A stretch of 64,000 nucleotides of DNA from Eutreptiella sp. 'Long Island Sound 2002' (lineage: Eukaryota > Euglenozoa > Euglenophyceae > Eutreptiales > Eutreptiaceae): positions 40,364,294-40,428,293 of the forward strand of contig OZ038383.1 of NCBI GenBank assembly GCA_964036045.1, read 5' to 3'. Of this stretch, positions 36,218 through 47,492 are shown one piece after another; the stretch's first letter is position 1; every line of letters begins with the position of its first letter. The position numbers were made by a program, and so were the translations under genes. The notes beneath the pieces were generated by a model. That model was not told where the DNA came from. It made no database searches and worked only from the letters and a program-made list of their open reading frames with translations.

Positions 36218-37560
36218 TAGCATGAGTTCCGGCAAAAATAGACCATTTTACATAGGTTTCCAGCATGGTGTGCACAACACAGTCATATGTGGCATATATA
36301 CGTATTTTAGGAACGCAACGTGCATTCTGAAATTTTAGATAGGCATACCAATGGGGCAGATAACTCACTTGTACACACAGATTGTATGTCAGCATTGTCA
36401 TCACCCTAGTACTCAGTGCTGGTGCAGGCACAGCTGTGGGTGCATGTGGTGCCGCGTGATGGCCTCTCCGCTGTCGGCGAGGAACTCCTGTCAGAGGGCG
36501 CAACTGCGGTGCACGGTAGCGAGCTGGTTTGGGATAGTGCGGGAAATTTTGGCATACGTTGCTTCCCGTGCAGCTTGCACACACATTGTGTGTTGTGCTA
36601 TGTGGCATTGCAGTGCAGCCTCAACTATGTCGGTTACAGCGTGACCCGCACACATGGTACGCAAAATATGTGTAAGTAAGTCATGGTAGTGTTCCTCCGG
36701 GACGCGTGTGTGCAGGGACCCAGGTGCAGTGTATCTTGTGGGGGTGGTGCTTCCAATACGAATCTTTTTGCTGTCCGTCCAGCTACAAAAGGGCGCAGAG
36801 CCCTGCACAATATCTTGCAAAAGGGGGTTCACATGCGCCCCAATAGACCGCATCAGTCCCTTGGGTATGTTGCTGTGCTTCAAAGAATATTGTACTTCAG
36901 AAACAGGGGGCAACAACAAGAATAAGTCGGCACAGTCATCCACCTCTGTGATTTCAGGATGCATTCAAAAAGAGTGAACAAGGAGTGCAAGCATGGCTTC
37001 ACAAAGTTCTTCAGTACGGCAATAGGCGGGGAGGTTGCCGTGTGCATTTGCTACTGCTGTAGTAGCCATTGGGCAACTTGCTCAGTAGCAGACAAAGCCG
37101 GGGCAGCCGCAGCAGCGGCACCGGCAGTAGCGCGCGCGGAGCTGGCCTAGTGGTGAGGACTGCCTTGCGGGGGGGGGGGGGGGGCTCCGCTTCCTCCCCC
37201 TCGACTCCTGTGACCCCCCCCCCTCAACGCCACTGACTTGATCTCTACGTCTCCCTCTTCCCCCTCCCTTGACGTTAAACACCTCCCCCCCCCAACCCTC
37301 CCCCCGGCCCCCTCCCCATCCGATGGCGCATCGCCAACTAGGACACCTCCACCCACCTGTCCTTCCGCTCCCCCCCCACCCCAGCAACGCCCCCAAGGTG
37401 AAAATCGTGCTGGCCTCCAGCTTTGCCGACCGCTGCGCCATAGCACTCTGCATGCGTATTGGCCAGTAGCAAGGCGGTAGGCACAACACCAAGCACGCTC
37501 TCCCCCATAGGGGCAGATCCTGGTCGGGACCCGACCCCAAAGGGGGGGGGGGGGGCTCTA
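36218..37560. other. Low-complexity stretch, no supported gene
   Basis: Bases 37160-37400 are C/T-rich on the plus strand, with repeated runs of 7-14 C or G. A 258-codon minus frame (37082-37858) spans these runs and is mostly Gly, Arg and Pro; I regard it as compositional. Confidence 0.4.
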
Positions 37561-38023
37561 CGGACCCCAAAATTGTTACACGGAACAATGTGCTTTGTCG
37601 GCGCCAGAGGCGCCGGAGATTTTGTTTTAGGGGGAGCGTTAGCGCGCCAGGCATCTTTTTTGGCATGTGCCCCACTAGTGGCCTTTTAGGGGGTGCAGCT
37701 ATTTGATCGTCTAGCTGTACTAGATATTCATACTTTGAGATACAAGGGGCATCATTGTGACCCCTAGCGTAGGTTTTGACTTTTGATTTTGTCCCCTTTG
37801 TCGGGGACCCCCGAGAATGCAGGGTGAAATAGCATTTCCACCCTCTTTTGGGCCCCAACCTTCCGGTGCTATTGAGGAAACCGGGACAATCTTTGAATCC
37901 ACGCTTTGTTGCATGGCCCCTTGAGTTGGGGTTAGGGACTCAGAATCCACGCTTTGTTGTGTGGCCCCTTGAGTTGGGGTTGGGGCTCTCAATCCACGCT
38001 TTGCTGCGTGCGATCGATTTTTC

Positions 38024-38290
38024 ATGCACTCTTCAATGTGGTCGCACATTGCTGGGCACTTTTTGCGAGGCCACCGGTGGGCTGGCCAAGAGGGTGCTGA
38101 TAAAGGTGCGTTTTGCCTGTGGTGTGGCAACACAGATGGCAAGTGCAGCACAAGTGTGCATGGCACGGGGGGGCCGCCGGGACCGGACCCTTTACGCCGA
38201 CTCCCCCCCCCCCCTCCCTGCCGGGTTTTGGCCCGGAAGTGCCGGACCATGGGCGCCAAAGGCGCCCTAAGGAAATTTTGCTTGACTTAG
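38024..38290 (+). CDS. Exon-like frame with His/Cys zinc-binding pattern
   Basis: From ATG 38024, 88 codons to TAG. It begins MHSSMWSHIAGHFLRGH and continues with FCLWCGNTDGKC, then a poly-Pro stretch and CRTMGAKGALRKFC. Two His pairs followed by CxxC and single Cys residues look like a zinc-binding module. I associate this arrangement with transposon-linked proteins of protists and fungi, from memory only. A complete gene is not visible: upstream in the same frame the sequence enters the 54-base tandem repeat. It may be one exon or a remnant. Confidence 0.35.
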   Translation: MHSSMWSHIAGHFLRGHRWAGQEGADKGAFCLWCGNTDGKCSTSVHGTGGPPGPDPLRRLPPPPPCRVLARKCRTMGAKGALRKFCLT

Positions 38291-38428
38291 TAGAGGGTGA
38301 AAAATTGGGTTTTTGCCCCATGTGTCTATACTCAAAATACTCAGTTTTTTTTAGGAGAACCCAATAGTGGATGAAAACCAAATTGGACCAAATATGAATA
38401 CCACTCCTGTGCAGAGGTATGCCAGAGA

Positions 38429-38498
38429 GGGGCCCTACCGTAGTGGTAAAGCAGTGCCCTGCAACTTGAAAAACCTGGGTTCAAACCCCAGTGGTGTC
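38429..38498 (+). tRNA. tRNA-like sequence, probably SINE head or tRNA pseudogene
   Basis: An A-box-like TACCGTAGTGG (38436-38446) and a B-box-like GGTTCAAACCC (38478-38488) lie at the spacing of a tRNA gene. The T arm folds perfectly (CTGGG, loop TTCAAAC, CCCAG, 38475-38491). The acceptor stem (GGGGCCC against TGGTGTC), D stem and anticodon stem contain mismatches, so it is unlikely to make a working tRNA. T-rich tracts follow at 38541-38560. A tRNA-derived SINE is the most likely identity. Confidence 0.5.
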
Positions 38499-38826
38499 AA
38501 TCTGCAGGACCATATGCAGGACCAGGGACACCATGCGAAAGTTTTTTTTTGCTTTTTTTTTGTTTTGACTTTATCCTCCTTGTTTGGGACCCCCGGGAAT
38601 GCAGGATTTCTGCCCACTTGTGGGCCTCCCAGAAGGCAGGGTTTAGGCATCCAATTCTGATTTTGTCCCCCTTGGTGATGTAGCATTATCGCCCACTTGT
38701 GGGCCCCACCTATTCTGATTTTGTCCCCCTCTCTTTGGGGATCCCCGAGAATGCAGGGGTGCAGGGGTGCAATAGTGGCCGGGAATGGACTCGGGGGTGC
38801 TATGCCCTTAAACAAAAGTACCACCT

Positions 38827-39050
38827 ACCATGCCCCCCCCCCCCTTGTTTCAAAAAATTTTCTCCAACATACATGCCTCGAAGTGATTACCGCGTTGAGG
38901 CAGTCATCTGATGCCATGTTTGTTAGGCTATGAAGCCTCCCCCCCCCCCTTGTTTCAAAAAATTTTCTCCAACATACATGCCTCGAAGTGATTACCGCGT
39001 TGAGGCAATCATCTGATGCCATGTTTGTTAGGCTATGAAGCCTCCCCCCC
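38827..39050. repeat. 113-bp tandem duplication flanked by poly-C
   Basis: From the C run through CTTGTTTCAAAAAATTTTCT to GGCTATGAAGCCT, the sequence is present twice with a single base difference that I could see. Each copy begins with 10-13 C. Confidence 0.9.
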
Positions 39051-39152
39051 CCCCTTCTTGGCAGCCCCCCTCCCCCCTAGACCCAGCCCCCCCCCCCCCC
39101 CCCCCCCCCCCCCCGCCCTGAAAATGGTCCGAGAGTGGGAGGGAGTCGGCGT

Positions 39153-39764
39153 ATGGCCCGTCGCTACGGCCCCCCCGTGGTGCATGGCAAGAAAATTGAC
39201 AGCAATTGCAGTCTCGCGTACCATCGGCTACGGCTCAACAGCGCGGCCACCCCAACAGCGACGAACCCTAGCACCAACTTGCCGGTTCGTTGCAAGGTGC
39301 TTGATTGCCGAAAATGGCATTGCACCTACCCACACCACATGGCACAAGCGCACCCCGGTGTGTCCCGTGACTATGCGGGGTGCAGCGAAGAGGAGAAAAC
39401 AAAAGTGTTGCAAGCCTTTGACAATTTCCAGGCCCCATTGCCACGGAAGGCGAAGCCTGCTGCGCTGCCGGCCCTGCCCACTGTTCTCCGTGCTCTTCTC
39501 TGTGGGCCAAACCAGGGTAGTAGTAGTAGTGGTAGTAGTAGTAGCAGCAGCTCCACCACCAATGCCTCCTCCAGTACGAGTGCATCCTCCAGCGGTAGTG
39601 CCCCGTCAGGCACTAGTGACTATGTGCCATCGGAATCCATGTCTGATGGGCCGGCAGCCTGCCGGGTTACAAGATCGCAAGCAGCCCGGCCAAAGAAGCG
39701 TGCTCGCCCCAAGAGTACCGGCAAGAGGGCACGCGACGAGTGGGAGGATGATTCCGATGCTTGA
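39153..39764 (+). CDS. C2H2-type zinc-finger protein with Ser tract and basic tail
   Basis: I start at ATG 39153; a GTG lies 18 bases earlier, and a 28-base C run at 39087-39114 makes the upstream uncertain. The frame is 203 codons and ends at TGA 39762. Residues about 47-67 form a zinc-finger pattern, VRCKVLDCRKWHCTYPHHM followed by His. Then come a charged helix (EEEKTKVLQAFDNF), a long Ser/Gly tract, and a tail with VTRSQAARPKKRARPKSTGK ending in an acidic EWEDDSDA. The basic cluster looks like a nuclear localisation signal. It is likely a nucleic-acid-binding nuclear protein or the DNA-binding subunit of a transposon. The 5' end may lack an exon. Confidence 0.52.
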   Translation: MARRYGPPVVHGKKIDSNCSLAYHRLRLNSAATPTATNPSTNLPVRCKVLDCRKWHCTYPHHMAQAHPGVSRDYAGCSEEEKTKVLQAFDNFQAPLPRKAKPAALPALPTVLRALLCGPNQGSSSSGSSSSSSSTTNASSSTSASSSGSAPSGTSDYVPSESMSDGPAACRVTRSQAARPKKRARPKSTGKRARDEWEDDSDA

Positions 39765-40086
39765 GGCCCCTCCCCTCCCTTTGCTTCTCTATATTTATGT
39801 CTGTGGTTTGTAACAAGGGGAAGGGACACTATTTGTGGGCCAGTGGATACCTGCATAACCCGTTTTGCACGCACGGATACTAAGAGCACTGCACCGACCA
39901 TGCGTGGGTAATCGGGTTCCACAGGGGGGAGAGAGCTGACCCAAGGCTGCCTAAGAGACATTTGATAGCTTTTGGGCGAACTCAAGGCAACATTCAGTAC
40001 TGCTTTGGAAGTGCTGCAATGCAACAAAACAATCACGAGCTATGACCGGTCACAGTGCGTCTTGTTAGCTTTGTCTGTTTGCGCGC

Positions 40087-40964
40087 TTGGAGGTGCCTGA
40101 CGGAAAGGTGCTGGGTTTGGGTCAACGAAGGGGGGGGGGTTCCCCCCACCCTACAACCCCCAAAACAGTCGCACACCCCTCGGGGTCACACATTTGCTGG
40201 CAGCGGCCCCCGTGCTCTCCCCCCACCACAAGCCAACCCCCCCCCCCCCCCCCCGCACACCAAGATGGTGCGCGGAAACGGAATGGTCTTGGCCCCACCC
40301 CCGGCGACTCCACCACCAACTCCCACACCGCCGCAATGTGGCGTCGGCAGCCGGCAGCCGCTTGCAGAGCATCAAAACACAGCATCCTCAGCATAATAGC
40401 ACAGTACCCACTCTGCCCTAGTTCCACCTTTCCAGGCGACTGAAACAGGCCGCTCGCTCATCCATATTAAACCTTCCCCCTCCCCTTTCTTCAGAGTATC
40501 AAGGTTGTCACACTTGTGCCCTCCCACAACTCACCGTCACCAGCTAAAAAGCGAAAAACAAAATCCCTACCTGTCCCACCACCCAGAGCGACGGGTCGCA
40601 TCACTAGAAGTAAGAACATAAGCACATCTTCTGTATGATATGACAACTACCGTCCACAAGAGAGTAGCCACGGCGGTCGGTTCCACTAGCCAAGAAGCCA
40701 GCACAATGGGTGCCAAGAGACCCGCCCCACAACACGACCCCCCACAGAAGCGAAAATGGTGCCGACCGCCGTCCCCCAGGCAAGTGGACCTACAGCCAAC
40801 CCACAGGAACCCAGCCCCCCAGCATGCCCCCCCTCACTTCCTCCCCTGAAGCACCTGCGCATGCGCCTCACTGAGGAACGGGTACAGACGCCAGGCCCAG
40901 ACCCTGAACCTCCCCCACCATTGCTAGATGTGACACGTGTCAAGTCATCCTCGGATTGGTAGGT
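40087..40964 (+). CDS. Exon fragments of Pro-rich, basic nuclear-type protein(s)
   Basis: Three plus-strand pieces. 40087-40443 is Pro/Ser-rich and interrupted by a 17-base C run. After a pyrimidine tract ending in CAG at 40496, a second piece (about 40497-40638) reads SPSPAKKRKTKSLPVPPP and ATGRITRSKN, ending in TGA. A third (40640-40964) begins MTTTVHKRVATAVGSTS, changes frame near 40752, and ends LLDVTRVKSSSDW and TAG. The TRS-plus-basic tail resembles that of the gene at 39153-39764 (VTRSQAARPKK), so these may be a diverged paralogue or further exons. No domain is recognised, and exon joins are inferred. Confidence 0.35.
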
Positions 40965-42198
40965 TGCACCATGGTGCCTTGTGGCCTTGAGGTGTCGCCA
41001 CACCAAGTGACACAGGTATGGAGCTGATGGGATGCAGAAATAGCCCCATGGCGCGCTCTAATTTTGGGTACACACGAAGCACGTCTGTTTGACTCCTCTA
41101 TTCCCCTTGAACGCTGGCTGTGTGCCAAGTATCGCTTCAATGTTCATTACCATTACCAAGGTATCGCGCCACCGCCACCAGAGATGTGGTGTGACCGTAA
41201 ACTATGCCTTCAGTCTGTAGCAGCCCAAGAGTGGTTCCGTCAGAGAGATTTGAGAGAAATTCAGGAAGAACTAATGAGCAGTGAAACAGATTCCACTTTT
41301 GCGGGCAACTAAATGATCTGAAGTTGTTTGAGTGCAGCAGGTCGACCACCACCTATGCTCGCCTGAGAAAGGTGCGCTGGGCAGTTGTCATGCATAGAGT
41401 AGAAACCGAACCCTGCAACCATATGTTGTCAAACAGTGTGGTTTTCTTATGTGTTGTTACATTGGAGAGTACACAACATTTCAGTGCAAAGTGATCTAGT
41501 TCCCAGGCACAATAATGTACTGTCTCATGCAGGCTATGGCCGTTTGAAAACGCTCTTTGCTTGCGCCGCTTTGTTGTTGTTGTTGCAAGTTCACTTCATG
41601 TCTCATAGTGTTGTGCTGCTTCCAACAAAATGAGTAATCCAACAACGCAACTGGTCAATGATATGGTGGAGGTATGCTGAGCACCGTCATTCGCGGGCCG
41701 CATTGATGAATCCCGTTGCATTTTTGCATGGTGCCAACCAAATTGTTTTGCGTCGAAATCTCGTAGTTCCTAACCGTTGATCAATTTGGGCCATCTAGAA
41801 GTTGGATGGAGGTTTGGTTGTCGTTGCTATTTCAAAAAACGACACCGATGAAGACCGTGGTGCGCTCATAGTCGGTTAGATACATTAGCGGAAAGCTTGG
41901 CAGAGGTATACACTTGGCCAAATGTGGCCCAATAGAAGCTTTTGGTGACTTTGACTCGCAATCCTTCCAGTGGTGCACGCAGAAGCTTTCAGCGACAAAG
42001 GATCCACGATACGAGCAAGGTCAATGGAGTATCATGTACCGTAATGATCAAACAGAATAGGTTTTGGTTGCAATTTGTCCAAGTTTCACAGGTGTCGGTT
42101 GTATATGCGGGCTATGCACCGATGCATGGACCATACATAGGACGATATGATAGTACCTAGTGTGCTCCGCGTCCACCTGTGCCTAATCTTGTAGAGCG
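40965..42198. other. Non-coding stretch, no supported gene
   Basis: Frames of up to 82 codons on both strands without motifs. The 41064-41312 plus frame (ending ETDSTFAGN) is the most protein-like but has no start context or neighbour to support it. Confidence 0.35.
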
Positions 42199-43985
42199 AT
42201 GCAGAATTCCGCAAGCAATTCGATCGGAGTGATCCCAATTACCACGGCGGAGATTCCACCGCAGGTTAACCCAAAGCGTCCCGATTTGCCGTTAGGGCAG
42301 AGAGCGAATGAGGAAAATTGCCCTGATCTGAACGGACTCTCCTTGGAAACCAGAAGTGGCATCCAAAACGGGGGAAAGGGTTGCTTGTCGGGGTAAGTGG
42401 CGGAGGAGTCGGCGTCTGCGTCTCCTTGGTCTTATTTGGGATGAAACTTCGAACACTTTGCGTGGGTGGTGGACACTTATTGTCGAGAAAAATGTTTTTG
42501 CGTGTCGCACAAACAAGAGGCAATTGACAATCAAAGCAATCTGCGGAGTATTAGGTGCGCCTCGACAACCAGACAAAAAGTGCTTCTTGATGAGGGTTAA
42601 TGTGAAAGAGGGCGCAAGAGAAGGTTGCCCATGTGCACATCGTCACCCATTCCACAAACGCACCTTGCTTGTCCTGCGCATCTTGCCCATACCACGGAGG
42701 CCATCACAATCACATCCACCCTGCTAGTGCCGTTGGGCGGCCAAACGGTTCCCAAGGGCATGGAGGCCCACGCCGATTGGAAGGCCCTCCCCGAGGCACC
42801 GACGGACGCCGCGGAAACCGATTATGGGCCCGAGTACAACCGGTTGATGGAGCTACGCACGTTTTTCGGGGACTTGAAGAAGGTGCCACCCCAAATCTTT
42901 GTTACTTGAACCCGTTACCAAACCTTTACTCGCCGCTTATGCTAGGGTTTATAAGGGCCTGCCACATCCTCATGACATTGGATTTTCTAGGTCGGAGGGG
43001 GAAGTGTGGGTCAACTCTTCCGTGGAGTGGGACAACAGCCAAACCTGCACAATGTTGACAGGCTCTGAGTGTTCTTCCCGTGCACGTGGAAGCTGCTTCC
43101 AAATATTCGAAGAAGGCTGCCACTGCTTCCACGGCTGAGAAAGCGAAGTTGGAGACCGAAACACAAGAAGTATGCCATTTTCTTGGTTTACTGGAGTGGA
43201 GACCAACGAAGATGGAAGGGTACATGCAAAATATGCAATAAGAATGACGAGTCATGTTTGTTTTTGGTGGATTTCGTGCCGCACGCTTGTTTATGCTGTG
43301 CATTCACTTTACTATTGTTGTTGTTCCAAGGAAGATCTCAAGCGTGAGAAGGTTGTGGCTGATATTGAGGTGATGCTAAAGGGACGCGAGGGAGGAGTTT
43401 TCGATGAAATGGTGCCCACAATTGCAGTATGTTTGGAAAATGCACTTGGGGACGCCAAGGAGAATTGTGGGGTTAGAACCTCCAGGTGCCACCGGCTTGC
43501 CACCAACGATGCTTATTTGAAGCACGGCATCTGGGGCAATTTTATTACTGCATGAATGTACTTCAGGAGCTGCTAAAGCAATCTGCCGATGCGCCTACTT
43601 ATGACAAGGAGAAGTATTTTGATTGGTATGTCCCGCATTTCTATGACGTGCAGCGCAACCAAGAAGGTGTACGAACACTAGGGACACACGTGACCACGCA
43701 CGCATGGACGCATCAACACAGCGCGCGCTTGCGGAAAAAGGCCTTCACAAAAATCGACAGCATTTCGCTGTGGGTTCAAGGCGCCACGACTTTACACATA
43801 TCCCCATAATGAAGATACAAAGCGTCCATTTGATGATCTTGCGTCCGATTTACCACTGCCGCATCGTCACAAATGCCAACCTTAGGGCCACGGCAATGAA
43901 GCGAATGCAACAGCAATGCTTTGCAGAAATGAAGAAGTTGCTGCAAGATATCAAAGAAGCCAAGAAGAAGGCCACGGCACAGTGA
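42199..43985 (+). CDS. Multi-exon hypothetical gene
   Basis: Exon 1 starts at ATG 42199 (MQNSASNSIGVIPITTAE) and runs to a canonical donor GTAAGT at 42394. A later exon contains KGMEAHADWKALPEAPTDA and LMELRTFFGDLKKVPP; a one-base frame break near 42895 leads into PVTKPLLAAYARVYKGLPHP. A further exon VHVEAASKYSKKAATAST ends at donor GTATGC (43170). The 161-base intron closes at CCAAG 43330, and the next exon reads EDLKREKVVADIEVMLKGRE. After another acceptor (CTTCAG, about 43566) comes ELLKQSADAPTYDKEKYFDW, and finally a coiled-coil end (RMQQQCFAEMKKLLQDIKEA) to TGA 43983. The family is not recognised. The frame break suggests a sequencing error or an aging gene. Exon joins other than 43170/43331 are approximate. 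Confidence 0.5.
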
Positions 43986-46801
43986 AGAAAGGCTGTGTGG
44001 TAAGGCATAGCATAGGTCTAGTCTTACCAATTGCACGCGACCCTCTTGTTGCCAGTTTAGATTGTAGGTCGATCCAACAGGAACCAAGGGAGGAATTGCA
44101 TCAGCTTTCCGTCCCCATGGCTGGCATTCATTTCGCCCATGTCGGTTTCTTTAATTGGCTTTCCGGTTGCCTTCGCCTGTATTTGTGGCCGGCATTGACC
44201 TATCTTCAAATGATGTTCACAGACAGAAGATGTTCCCCCACCAAGATGTCTTTCATTCCTCCCCAATATGGATTTTCACCCCCCCCCCCCTCAATGCCTT
44301 ACCGGTCCTGCAATGGCGCTTCTGTGCGTCTGATCTACAGTGGCGATGCGCGTCCTTCTCCTTTGGGGGAGCGTCCCTTTATGGGGGCGTTGCAACCGCC
44401 GCCACTGGGACTCTTATTGATTTGAGGTTGTGGCAGCAGGCATGACGGGATTGGGTGTGATTGGGTTGGATTGGGTTGGAAGTCCAACGGTGCCATGTAA
44501 TGGGGTCTCCATTGGGCTGCAATGGCGCCCCTCAACATGAGTTCTCTTGTGAAAGCATGAGTGTTGCAAGGGGCGGGGTGTTGGTGGTGGGATTCGTGTT
44601 TCTTTTGCTATGCTTGGACGTTACCTTGTTTTTCTCCTGGTGTGTGATTGGCATTATTTCAATGTGCCGTACCTGATTCGGGGTTGGCACTTAAAATCTC
44701 GCCATCTTTCTGACCTGCCGCTTGCGGTTTGGCGTGTTTCTAGGCACACCTTATAAACAAGCAGGCCCGTTTGACTTTTCGTGCCCTGTTGTGGCTGTTC
44801 GTGGGTACTGAGATTGCCCACAACAATTGGCATTGAAATCAACACAAGTGAGTGACTTTCGTGGCCTGAAGTTGGAGGGCCTGAGGATGTAAGGCATGAA
44901 GTTCATATTTAATGCAAGAAAGTGCTGTTTGGCTTGAATGCTTGCGGGCCCCATCGCAACAGGCAAAAGGGTCATCCCTGTGTTGTTTCTGCAGCTCTCT
45001 GCAAGCACACCATGCATCAAGGAAGGGGCAGAGTGTGCTGTTTTCATAGATCATGGAAACCATGTACGCACGTACGCGTTTTTAGTGTCCCTCACCCACC
45101 ATCATGCATCCCGTCATGGGATGACAAACGGGCGGATGCATTTCGGGTGTCCATCTGGAGTACAAATCCCCCCTAGGGAGTAAGGGGAGGGGGGGGCATC
45201 ACATCGTGGGACCGGTAGAGCCGCCCCCCTGGTTGAGGGGTAATCAGAGACAACAACACTCCGCTTGCACGTCACAAATCCCAAGAGGCTTTGTATTAAG
45301 GTGTGCAACAAGTTCCAGTTATCTGTGGTGACACATCACAAGAATCTGTTGTACCTCAAAACGTGCCAAAGACCCGAGCTCTGCACACTGCAAGCAAAAT
45401 CATTCTTTGCCACTTTCATTTTGTTATTGGCAAAGCATGTTGGCAAATACATCCAGCGACCTCACGGCTCTCCATTTTTGACACCATTTCGTCCCCATTT
45501 TGGAGACCTCCAATACAGCAAAGATTATGTGGCAATTTCAGTTTTTTTTCCCCGAGACGGCATGGGTGACTTAGTCATCCCCCCGATACGATTGCAGCTG
45601 TGATTGTCTGACTACTGTAGTCAGACATGATGTTCTGGTTTCTGTTTCAGACACAGTGTGTGTCTTGAGGTTTAACCAGGTTTGGCATAGAGAATAAAGG
45701 CGCAGTTATGCCTTACTGTGGAGTGCATTACCTCTGGTTTGCATTTGTCTGTTTTTTTAATTCAGTGTCACCCGCCCAGTACGATTGTTGTAGCCATTTC
45801 AGGTTGTCCCTCTTCGGGAGGGATTGTGTAGCCATTTCAGTTTTTCCTAGAGACTGCAGGGGTGGCATAGCCATTTCAGTTTTTCCTGAAGACAACAGGG
45901 GTTGCATGGCGACTTTGATTCCTCTCTGCTTTGCAGACCCTGAGATAGCAAGGTACAAAGCCATCTTTTTTCTCCTGAGATGACGGGGTTGCAGATTCAT
46001 TTCTTTATTTCACTGGTAAAAGTGAAATGTGTTTGTGCTCATCAACTCACTAGCATTGAACCCCCCTCTCCCAAGTGAGTCTGTTTGCTGGGCTGCGGGA
46101 TAGGGCACCCAGGCAGGTTGTGCTCGTTATCATGATGGTGGACAATCACCACGCGTGCCTCAGTCCCCATCCCTGTAAGAAACACCAAGCCAACACTAGA
46201 CGCACAAAAAATTCTCCATGAATGTGCGGCTCTTTTTTCTTTTGTTCTTGCAGTTTTAGGTAAGTGGTTGGAGGGGCAGCTTACCTTAATTTGGCAGCCC
46301 AGTATAGTGCCTAAACCCAAACCTGTGTGTGCTTACACCCAAACCCCCAGCAAAAGCAGAGTGATGGTAGTCGGCATCCAAGAAAGCGTTCACCGCATAG
46401 CGACACGAGTGGTCGTTTGCAAATGCACTCATCATCTCTGATTGTATGACGGAAATAGCATGCGCCAACTTTTTGGACTTAGATCCTCCCCAAGTTGAAG
46501 TGCCCAAGTGGAAGCCATTAGACGGCCGCATTGGCCTGTTTACTATGCTTGCTAGTACTGCTTGTGAAACGAGGGATAAGAAACAAGAGAGCTCTGTCTG
46601 CCCGTTTGATCTTGGCTCTCGCTAGGGCACCGCATTTGATGGCATTGCAATATGAGTGTCATCTTTTTGATGACACTAGTATTGTTATTTGCTTGAGGAG
46701 TTCGGTGGGTTCTTTTGGGATGCTCAAGAGCAAGGGATCAATTTTTTTGGAAGTGAGTATTTTATATGTCTCTGACATAGTGATAGCTAGGAGACCACAG
46801 T
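43986..46801. other. Non-coding stretch with small repeats
   Basis: Contents: short GATTGGGTTG repeats at 44450-44480; a perfect hairpin at 45605-45627; and four related blocks 'GCAATTTCAG/AGCCATTTCAG..TTTTTCC..GA..C..CAGGGGT' between about 45530 and 45910 with roughly 40-50 base spacing. Frames are short and unsupported. Confidence 0.4.
45605..45627. terminator. Perfect 11-bp hairpin, function unknown
   Basis: TGTCTGACTAC, T, GTAGTCAGACA: 11-base arms with a single-base centre. In DNA it could be a binding dyad. There is no T-run or neighbouring gene to support a role in termination, so the feature type is only the nearest available. Confidence 0.3.
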
Positions 46802-47492
46802 ATGTCATGTTATGAGAACAATGTGCAAGCAAGGTGCCATCTTTGGCATTGTGCAATGCCAATAGCGTTTTGGTGTCGCAACCGAGAATGGTGCAATTTC
46901 GCAGAAGCACTGCATTACAAACCTCAGCGGCAGCGAGGTGCGAAGGAGGGCAACACAACTTTTGCCAATGTTGTGGCTTGCCAAATGCCGATTGAGTTGC
47001 CGCCCCCTTGGGATCATGTTTTGCCTCATGCAAAGTATGATGTTGGTATGGACCTCTGTGCATGGAACACAAGAAGGCATTGTCCTCTTGTCCCCTACCG
47101 GAGTGCTGTTGCAACCAGTGGTGAATCGAGGTGATCTTCTTGACATCCATTACGACCTTCGTGATCCGGTTGTCATGGAAGAAGTTGCGGATGACGGTTC
47201 ACAATAGGCAATGCATGAGGCTAAAGCGCTGCTTGCTTCCCCATCCATCATGTTGCACTTTGAAATGCAAGTGGGAACCATGGAGCACATTTGGAATGTA
47301 TTATGCAAGCATGGCATGGGTGGCTATTCCCGTGACTCTTTGTTGTGTGCCCCACAAACTATGCAACCCATCCCACCCCTACAACCTAGGCCAAATGTGA
47401 ACGTTGAAGGAGACATGTTTGCAATGCTGGCAGGGTGCACACTCACAAAGTTGTCCCTTGAGTTGTTCTACCTGTGGACCATCCTGGGGTAG
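46802..47492 (+). CDS. Unrecognised protein-coding remnant with one frame change and one TAG
   Basis: A plus-strand frame from ATG 46802 contains EALHYKPQRQRGAKEGNTTF and VVACQMPIELPPPWDHV. Near 47060 the protein-like sequence moves to another frame (PVVNRGDLLDIHYDLRDPVV). That frame passes a TAG at 47205, flanked by ADDGSQ and AMHEAKALLASPS, and continues with HFEMQVGTMEHIWNVL to TAG 47490. The opposite strand has a 163-codon frame over 46659-47150, but its composition is less protein-like. No family is recognised. The frame stays free of TGA and TAA from about 46940 to 48038, which is unusual for this window. Confidence 0.35.

Larger units (their letters stand above)
37780..38800. repeat. 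Dispersed module GATTTTGTCCCC...GGGACCCCCGAGAATGCAGGG
   Basis: Related modules occur at about 37785-37830, 38565-38610 and 38712-38762, the last two with 'GCCCACTTGTGGGCC' blocks nearby. A separate tandem repeat of about 54 bases (AATCCACGCTTTG..) covers 37897-38010. They flank the tRNA-like sequence at 38429 and may belong to one family of short elements. Confidence 0.6.

Noticed and set aside
37082-37858. 258-codon minus-strand frame, the longest in the window
   Set aside because: It is carried by G/C runs and consists mainly of Gly, Arg and Pro, with no motif. Opposing frames across the same runs are equally open.
44440-44490. Telomere-like GATTGGGTTG repeats
   Set aside because: Only a few units, not at a sequence end, and without a canonical telomere repeat.
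46659-47150. 163-codon minus-strand frame
   Set aside because: Overlaps a plus-strand reading with better protein-like composition that continues further; it starts only at a non-ATG codon and has no motif.
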